Assembly: GCA_017430835.1 (NCBI GenBank)
Contig: JAFRMD010000039.1
Location: 1 to 18,782 of the forward strand
DNA: 18,782 bases
Origin: Methanosphaera sp.
GTDB lineage: Archaea > Methanobacteriota > Methanobacteria > Methanobacteriales > Methanobacteriaceae
Direction of reading: 5' to 3'
Positions within the stretch are counted from its first letter, which is position 1, and the number at the start of each line of letters is the position of its first letter. The notes under the pieces were generated by a model. The model saw only the letters and a list, made by a program, of their open reading frames with translations, ran no database searches and had not been told where the DNA came from. Below are positions 15,091-18,782 of the stretch, piece by piece. The position numbers and the translations under genes are program-made.

Positions 15091-16098
15091 TTAACTGTAC
15101 ATTACCTCTTCATCCTCATCATCAATGTTTTGATAGTTGATTGAAGGACTGTCATTTAACGGGTATACTATCAGTTCATCATTTGTCAAATCCACACTGT
15201 TCATGCTTACGGCATTTATCTGTGAGTTGTTGTATGTCCTGTAGTAGTATATTCCCTTTGTGGCATTCATGCATGATGAGTATATTGTGTATTCATATTT
15301 CTCTTCATCCACTTCACAGCATCCCTTCTGCTGGGTTACACTACCTAAAACGTGGAAGAATTGGTTCACGTTTTCCTCTTCATTTTCTCCGATGACACTG
15401 TTTTGTAAGGTGAATGCTGCTTTGACAAATCTTGAAGCTGAATCAAGTCCACCCGGTAATCCTATCGTACCCATACCTCTTGAATAAACTTCCAAATCCA
15501 CATTGGGACTAAAGAGATTTGGTAATGTTTTGTTTGAAATGTTTCTATAATTTTTTAGATTGAATACCTGCTTATCAAATGAAGGAGCGTTGGTCATTAC
15601 CCCTATTGGATTAAAGTATATCATCAGTCCTTTCTGGTCTGTTTCCACAACTATTGAATTCTTGTTATCGGATATCATCCAGTGAAGTGGTGTTGCAGGT
15701 AGCTTTTCACTGAAGTTAAGGTTCAGTATATTGACTTTTTCTATCAATTCAATCGCTTCAGGTACCGTTTCACACTGGGATAGTATCCATGGAATGAATT
15801 CAAATGATGCAACGTTATCCTTGTTTTCAGCCATATCCCTATAGACGGCTCCCGGATAGTTTAATCCTGCCATTGCCAGTCCTTTCTCGTTGCATGCATC
15901 ATAATATAATGGGTAATCTTCCACAACGTATGCCATGCCTATTATGGCATGATGGGAGGTTATGTTATCAACCTGGTGGAATTTGAATTCATATTCTCGT
16001 GGTGTTATTACTACCGTTTCGTTATATGAATATTCTAAGTCCAAATTTCTTCCAAAATAATGATTGTCTTCTGTTTGAAGGTTTGCTGCTGTACACAT
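15091..16098 (-). CDS. bsh: Conjugated bile salt hydrolase (choloylglycine hydrolase, Ntn family)
   Basis: 335 residues, the usual length. It starts MCTAANLQ: removal of Met exposes the nucleophile Cys2. Other catalytic and binding residues are in place: R17 and D20 in YFGRNLDLE, N80 in AGLNYPG, N170 in VMTNAPSFD, and R223 in GLPGGLDSASRFVKAAF, matching C2, R18, D21, N82, N175 and R228 of the clostridial enzyme. It should release taurine or glycine from conjugated bile acids in the cytoplasm; penicillin V acylase activity is the family alternative, but the GLPGG and AGLNYPG context favours bile salts. AAGGTG precedes the ATG. Gut methanogens are known to carry this gene, presumably gained from gut bacteria. 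It is divergent from a surface protein gene. Confidence 0.92.
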   Translation of the reverse strand: MCTAANLQTEDNHYFGRNLDLEYSYNETVVITPREYEFKFHQVDNITSHHAIIGMAYVVEDYPLYYDACNEKGLAMAGLNYPGAVYRDMAENKDNVASFEFIPWILSQCETVPEAIELIEKVNILNLNFSEKLPATPLHWMISDNKNSIVVETDQKGLMIYFNPIGVMTNAPSFDKQVFNLKNYRNISNKTLPNLFSPNVDLEVYSRGMGTIGLPGGLDSASRFVKAAFTLQNSVIGENEEENVNQFFHVLGSVTQQKGCCEVDEEKYEYTIYSSCMNATKGIYYYRTYNNSQINAVSMNSVDLTNDELIVYPLNDSPSINYQNIDDEDEEVMYS

Positions 16099-16139
16099 AT
16101 ATTTTCACCTTAAAAATTATTCTTTCATACTATGTTTTA

Positions 16140-16147
16140 TTTATATA
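16140..16147 (-). promoter_or_regulatory. TATA box of the bile salt hydrolase gene
   Basis: TATATAAA read on the minus strand, about 42 bases before the ATG, predicting a start near 16115-16120 and a short leader holding AAGGTG. Confidence 0.55.
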
Positions 16148-16289
16148 TCTTTTTGATTATTTATTTTTCTAATAGTCATTGATGAAAAATATCATCTTAC
16201 ATAGCTGAAGTTTGGTAAAACTATATTACTAATTAATGAAATACTAGAAAACATACCCGAATGGAATTAATATATGGGAGGTTAACCAT

Positions 16290-16730
16290 ATGAGAGAGCG
16301 AATCTTAATGATTATAGGAATATGCGTCTTATTATGCATAATAGCCGCATCATCTGCTTTCATACTAAGCGGTAATGATAACAAGACCAACGATACAAAT
16401 AACACTACAACTTCAAACAATTCAACGAACCTTTCGTTAAATGAGACAAACAACACCACCAACAATACAACTACTCAAACTACTGCAAAGACAAACACGA
16501 AAACATCAAGTAAGAAAAGCAGCAAATCAGGCAGCCAAAATTCGGATCCTGACTATGATCCCGAACGTGACGCTTCACACAAGACTGCTACGGTAGATAA
16601 TCCCATTACCGTCCAGCAAAGTGATGGTGAATATACCTACTACGGCTCCGGCCACTATGACTATTATGCAGGACCTAACCACATGTCAGGGGAACACTAT
16701 AAATATATGAATAGCAGATCACGACAGTAA
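16290..16730 (+). CDS. Asn/Thr-rich surface protein with an N-terminal membrane anchor
   Basis: 146 residues. Residues 5-27 form one hydrophobic segment (ILMIIGICVLLCIIAASSAF), acting as a signal anchor or uncleaved signal peptide. Residues 29-65 are low-complexity N/T/S (NNTT runs), a likely extended and possibly N-glycosylated stalk. Residues 66-80 are Lys/Ser-rich (TSSKKSSKSGS), and the C-terminal 50 residues are rich in Tyr, Gly, His and Asp (YTYYGSGHYDYY). No catalytic motif or known domain. GGGAGGT lies seven bases upstream of the ATG. Proteins of this build are frequent in gut Methanobacteriales; function unknown. T-rich termination follows. Confidence 0.75.
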   Translation: MRERILMIIGICVLLCIIAASSAFILSGNDNKTNDTNNTTTSNNSTNLSLNETNNTTNNTTTQTTAKTNTKTSSKKSSKSGSQNSDPDYDPERDASHKTATVDNPITVQQSDGEYTYYGSGHYDYYAGPNHMSGEHYKYMNSRSRQ

Positions 16731-16739
16731 TTCAACCCA

Positions 16740-16758
16740 TTTTTTTTAATTTTTTTTC
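16740..16758 (+). terminator. Poly-T terminator of the surface protein gene
   Basis: TTTTTTTT-AA-TTTTTTTT starting ten bases after the stop codon. Confidence 0.6.
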
Positions 16759-17030
16759 AATTCAAATATTTTTACTAAAAACAAGGTGTGCAACAATCAG
16801 GAAATTAGCATATCTAGTTATTCAACACTACAAGCTATCGAAGGATTTGTTCAATTTTTCAATATTAAAATAATTACTATCCCAATATCTGCTTGTTCTT
16901 TTAGTTTCTAGGACCGGTATTCTTAGCATATGCTATATTGATTGAGTTGTACATATCAAGAAGGACTTTCCATTGTAACTATTATCCCATCCAGAGTATC
17001 TAAATGAATCCTTGACACATATACAATTAT
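16759..17030. other. Intergenic, no gene found
   Basis: No supported gene. A minus-strand frame around 16933-17040 reads protein-like (DSFRYSGWDNSYNGKSF) and ends with a stop at 16933, but upstream it runs into the low-complexity array, so it is at best a remnant. Confidence 0.3.
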
Positions 17031-17455
17031 GTACTGGTTTAACGGGGACACATTTTAAAAATATGTACACACAATTATCATTGTTCCCACAAAAACATAT
17101 ACAACCACCCCATTTGAACCCACAAAACCAAAACGTACCCACAAAACCAGCAACAATTAAAATTTGTACCCCCAACACACAATTGTACCCCCCAAACAAT
17201 TCAATCAATTAACGAATATTCAAGTCACCATTTTAAAGTTACCAACAAACACGATTAACAAATAAATACATAGGCACACAAAACCAAAAGGTACCCACAA
17301 AAAGTAGTATTTAATTAAATCTTGTACCCCCAATATATAATTGTTCCCACAATAAAACATCAATTTATTAATAGTTAAGTCACCTACTCTTCAATTAACC
17401 CATCAACCTGATTAACATACAATACATAGGTACACAAAACAAAATGTTCCCACAA
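17031..17455. repeat. C-rich array of paired GTWCCC motifs, about 52-bp spacing (iteron-like)
   Basis: Motifs of the form TTGTACCCCCAA or ATTGTTCCCACAA recur at (first G) 17065, 17083, 17116, 17135, 17166, 17185, 17291, 17324, 17343 and 17446. Weaker copies are GGCACAC at 17273 and GTACAC at 17430. They fall in pairs 16-19 bp apart, with pair starts separated by 51, 50, 107, 51 and 106 bp, that is one or two steps of about 52 bp. The two skipped positions hold weaker GTCACC...ACC pairs (17224/17239, 17379/17397). A larger imperfect tandem unit of about 156 bp is also visible (17135-17290 against 17291-17445). All motifs lie on the same strand. No protein frame explains it. Possible roles: an origin-like or segregation-site iteron array, or a nucleoid-protein site. 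Confidence 0.55.
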
Positions 17456-17696
17456 TTAATGTAAACACATGAAATGACATACTAATTATGCGGCAATTCC
17501 ATTTTTCACAAATATCAACATATGATTAACCAGACAATACAAAGAATATAAATTAATGTAACAATATTATTTTTATTAATGGAATAATATTCACATGTTA
17601 GTCATAGTAAACATATGAAACATCTTAATAATCTATTTAATCCGGATTATGAAATATTGTGTTGGACTTCAGGGCCAGATATGCTTTTTCTGATGA
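17456..17696. other. Intergenic up to the adhesin fragment
   Basis: AT-rich with no established gene. A 54-codon frame (17615-17779) with a hydrophobic stretch (MLFLMTFIFYF) crosses the junction into the adhesin fragment in a different frame, so it is probably a chimera created by the breakpoint. Confidence 0.35.
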
Positions 17697-18554
17697 CTTT
17701 TATATTTTACTTTACTATACCTCGATATAACAGATGGAAACACTGTAAACAACGGAAAAATAAGATTTACAATAGATGATGAAATAATTGCAGAAATAGA
17801 TGTTACAGAAGGTACTGCAACCACAACTATGACATTTACACAAGTAGAAAATTTAACCATCAAAGCAACATACCAGAAAAACATGGATTACGACACAAGC
17901 AGTGATGAAGCAACAATCAGCATACAAGAACCAGAAACAAGAATAAACATTGAAGAAGTAGATATGACTGCCGGTGAAACTGTAACATTAACTGCTACAG
18001 TAACAGATCAAGCAGGAAACAATATCAATGGTGGAAAAGTCGTATTCAAGGTAAACGGTAAAACAGTAAAAGACACAAACGGCAAAGTAGTATATGCTAA
18101 AGTAGTTGATGGAGTAGCTCAAGTAGAATATGCAGTACCAACCACATATGCAGACAAAGAATTAAACATAACAGCAACATACACAGGAACAAGTGCATAC
18201 AACAAAGAAACCACAACACTCACAAAAACTGCAACCAAACCAGCACCAACACTCACCCTAACACCAATAAACACTGATGTACAAATCGGTAGCACAATAA
18301 AAATAGAAGCAAAAGTAACCAATGGTGACACACCAATAACCACGGGTAAAATAGTATTCAAACTAAATGGAAAAACACTAAAAGATGAAAACGGCAAAGT
18401 AATCTACGCACAAGTAGATGAAAACGGTACAATAAGCTTCGATTACAACATTGGAAACCTTAAAGTAAACACATACAACCTAACAGCAACATTCATATCA
18501 GCAGGATACGATAAACTAGAAGCAAACACCACAATAAATGTTGTAAAATCATAA
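17697..18554 (+). pseudogene. Headless adhesin-like gene fragment (Ig-like domains only)
   Basis: The frame is open from 17697, after a TGA at 17694, but has no start codon until ATG 17829, which lies in the middle of an Ig-like domain. Recognisable domain sequence begins near 17724 (DITDGNTVNNGKIRF), so the left breakpoint is close to there. Two further complete Ig-like domains follow, each with the GKxVFKxNGKTxKDxNGKVxYA motif, and the protein ends LEANTTINVVKS. The last domains closely resemble those at the C-terminus of the intact adhesin at 3739-7848. No signal peptide, ribosome site or promoter is visible. It is either a dead gene end or a silent donor cassette for gene conversion. Confidence 0.75.
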
Positions 18555-18659
18555 AAAAAATATATTACTCATACAAGCAATTTACAACATATCATCCTTT
18601 AATTATATTGGATATAACTTAATAATAGACTATAAAATAATTATAGTATATTACCTAAC
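18555..18659. other. Intergenic between the adhesin fragment and the minus-strand gene
   Basis: Short AT-rich gap between convergent coding sequences; no hairpin with a T tract stands out. Confidence 0.3.
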
Positions 18660-18782
18660 TTAATTGATATATGTTTCCATCCATTTGTCTGTTGATATTT
18701 GATTTACTTTTTCAGAAAAGAACAAGTTAATTATTTGTTCTAAATGAGCTTGATTTTCAATATAAAGCATTCTAACTTCTGC
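18660..18782 (-). CDS. C-terminal 40 residues of an unidentified protein (truncated by the window)
   Basis: The minus strand is open from the window edge to a TAA at 18660-18662. The residues read like a real charged, helical C-terminus (AEVRMLYIENQAHLEQIINL, then FFSEKVNQISTDKWMETYIN). No family recognised. The start lies outside the window. Confidence 0.5.
   Translation of the reverse strand, partial: AEVRMLYIENQAHLEQIINLFFSEKVNQISTDKWMETYIN

Noticed and set aside
16933..17208. Minus-strand 91-codon open frame
   Set aside because: Its C-terminal third reads protein-like, but the rest translates the G-rich complement of the array into a Cys/Gly/Val-rich sequence; no ribosome site. At most a remnant.
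17012..17212. Plus-strand 66-codon open frame within the C-rich array
   Set aside because: Its residues (many P, Q, T, N) simply translate the repeated C/A-rich motifs; no start signal and no continuation into neighbouring repeat units.
17031..17455. CRISPR array
   Set aside because: The repeated words are too short and variable, their spacing alternates near 18 and 33 bp, and there is no fixed repeat-spacer pattern or cas gene.
17615..17779. 54-codon ORF with a hydrophobic stretch
   Set aside because: The second half overlaps the adhesin fragment out of frame, so it appears to be an accidental frame across the breakpoint.

Overview
The window looks like a chromosome segment of a gut-dwelling Methanobacteriales archaeon, most likely Methanosphaera or a close relative. 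The DNA is very AT-rich. Genes have archaeal TATA boxes (TTTATATA) and GGTG/GAGGTG Shine-Dalgarno sites. It carries a large adhesin-like protein with beta-helix and Ig-like domains, an Asn/Thr-rich surface protein, a conjugated bile salt hydrolase, and a ferredoxin-nitroreductase fusion. The genus is inferred; no marker gene fixes it.

Left part (1-3.45 kb): an intergenic stretch with a 34-bp repeated promoter/operator-like array and no intact gene behind it, then a 50-residue gene. Next is a complete insertion sequence (953-3006) with 17-bp perfect (24 of 27 imperfect) inverted ends and a 9-bp target duplication. It carries an IS630-type helix-turn-helix ORF and an IS4-type DDE transposase. 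Beyond it lie a short remnant that may be a DUF4258-like C-terminus and a frameshifted DUF2283 gene.

Middle-left (3.7-7.85 kb): one 1369-residue secreted adhesin-like protein on the minus strand.

Centre (8.2-11.5 kb): the most unusual locus. On the minus strand, a half-length type I specificity (HsdS-like) protein overlaps an HsdM-like protein whose methyltransferase catalytic motifs are degenerate; no HsdR is present. Divergently, a strong TATA box drives a leader of about 490 nt with a potential pseudoknot and a terminator-like hairpin. Two tandem DUF1874 (STIV B116 / AcrIII-1 ring nuclease family) proteins follow; the first keeps the active-site histidine and the second has lost it. The shared intergenic DNA carries six copies of TGTTAC/GTAACA.

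Right-centre (11.8-16.7 kb): ordinary accessory metabolism, namely a YhhQ-type queuosine/archaeosine precursor transporter, a PPOX-family flavoprotein, a 2[4Fe-4S] ferredoxin-nitroreductase, a 48-residue small ORF, a bile salt hydrolase and, divergent from it, an Asn/Thr-rich membrane-anchored surface protein.

Right end (16.7-18.8 kb): a non-coding, C-rich array of paired GTWCCC motifs with a spacing near 52 bp, then a headless adhesin fragment made only of Ig-like domains. The fragment is in inverted orientation to the C-terminus of the intact adhesin. A truncated minus-strand gene reaches the window edge.
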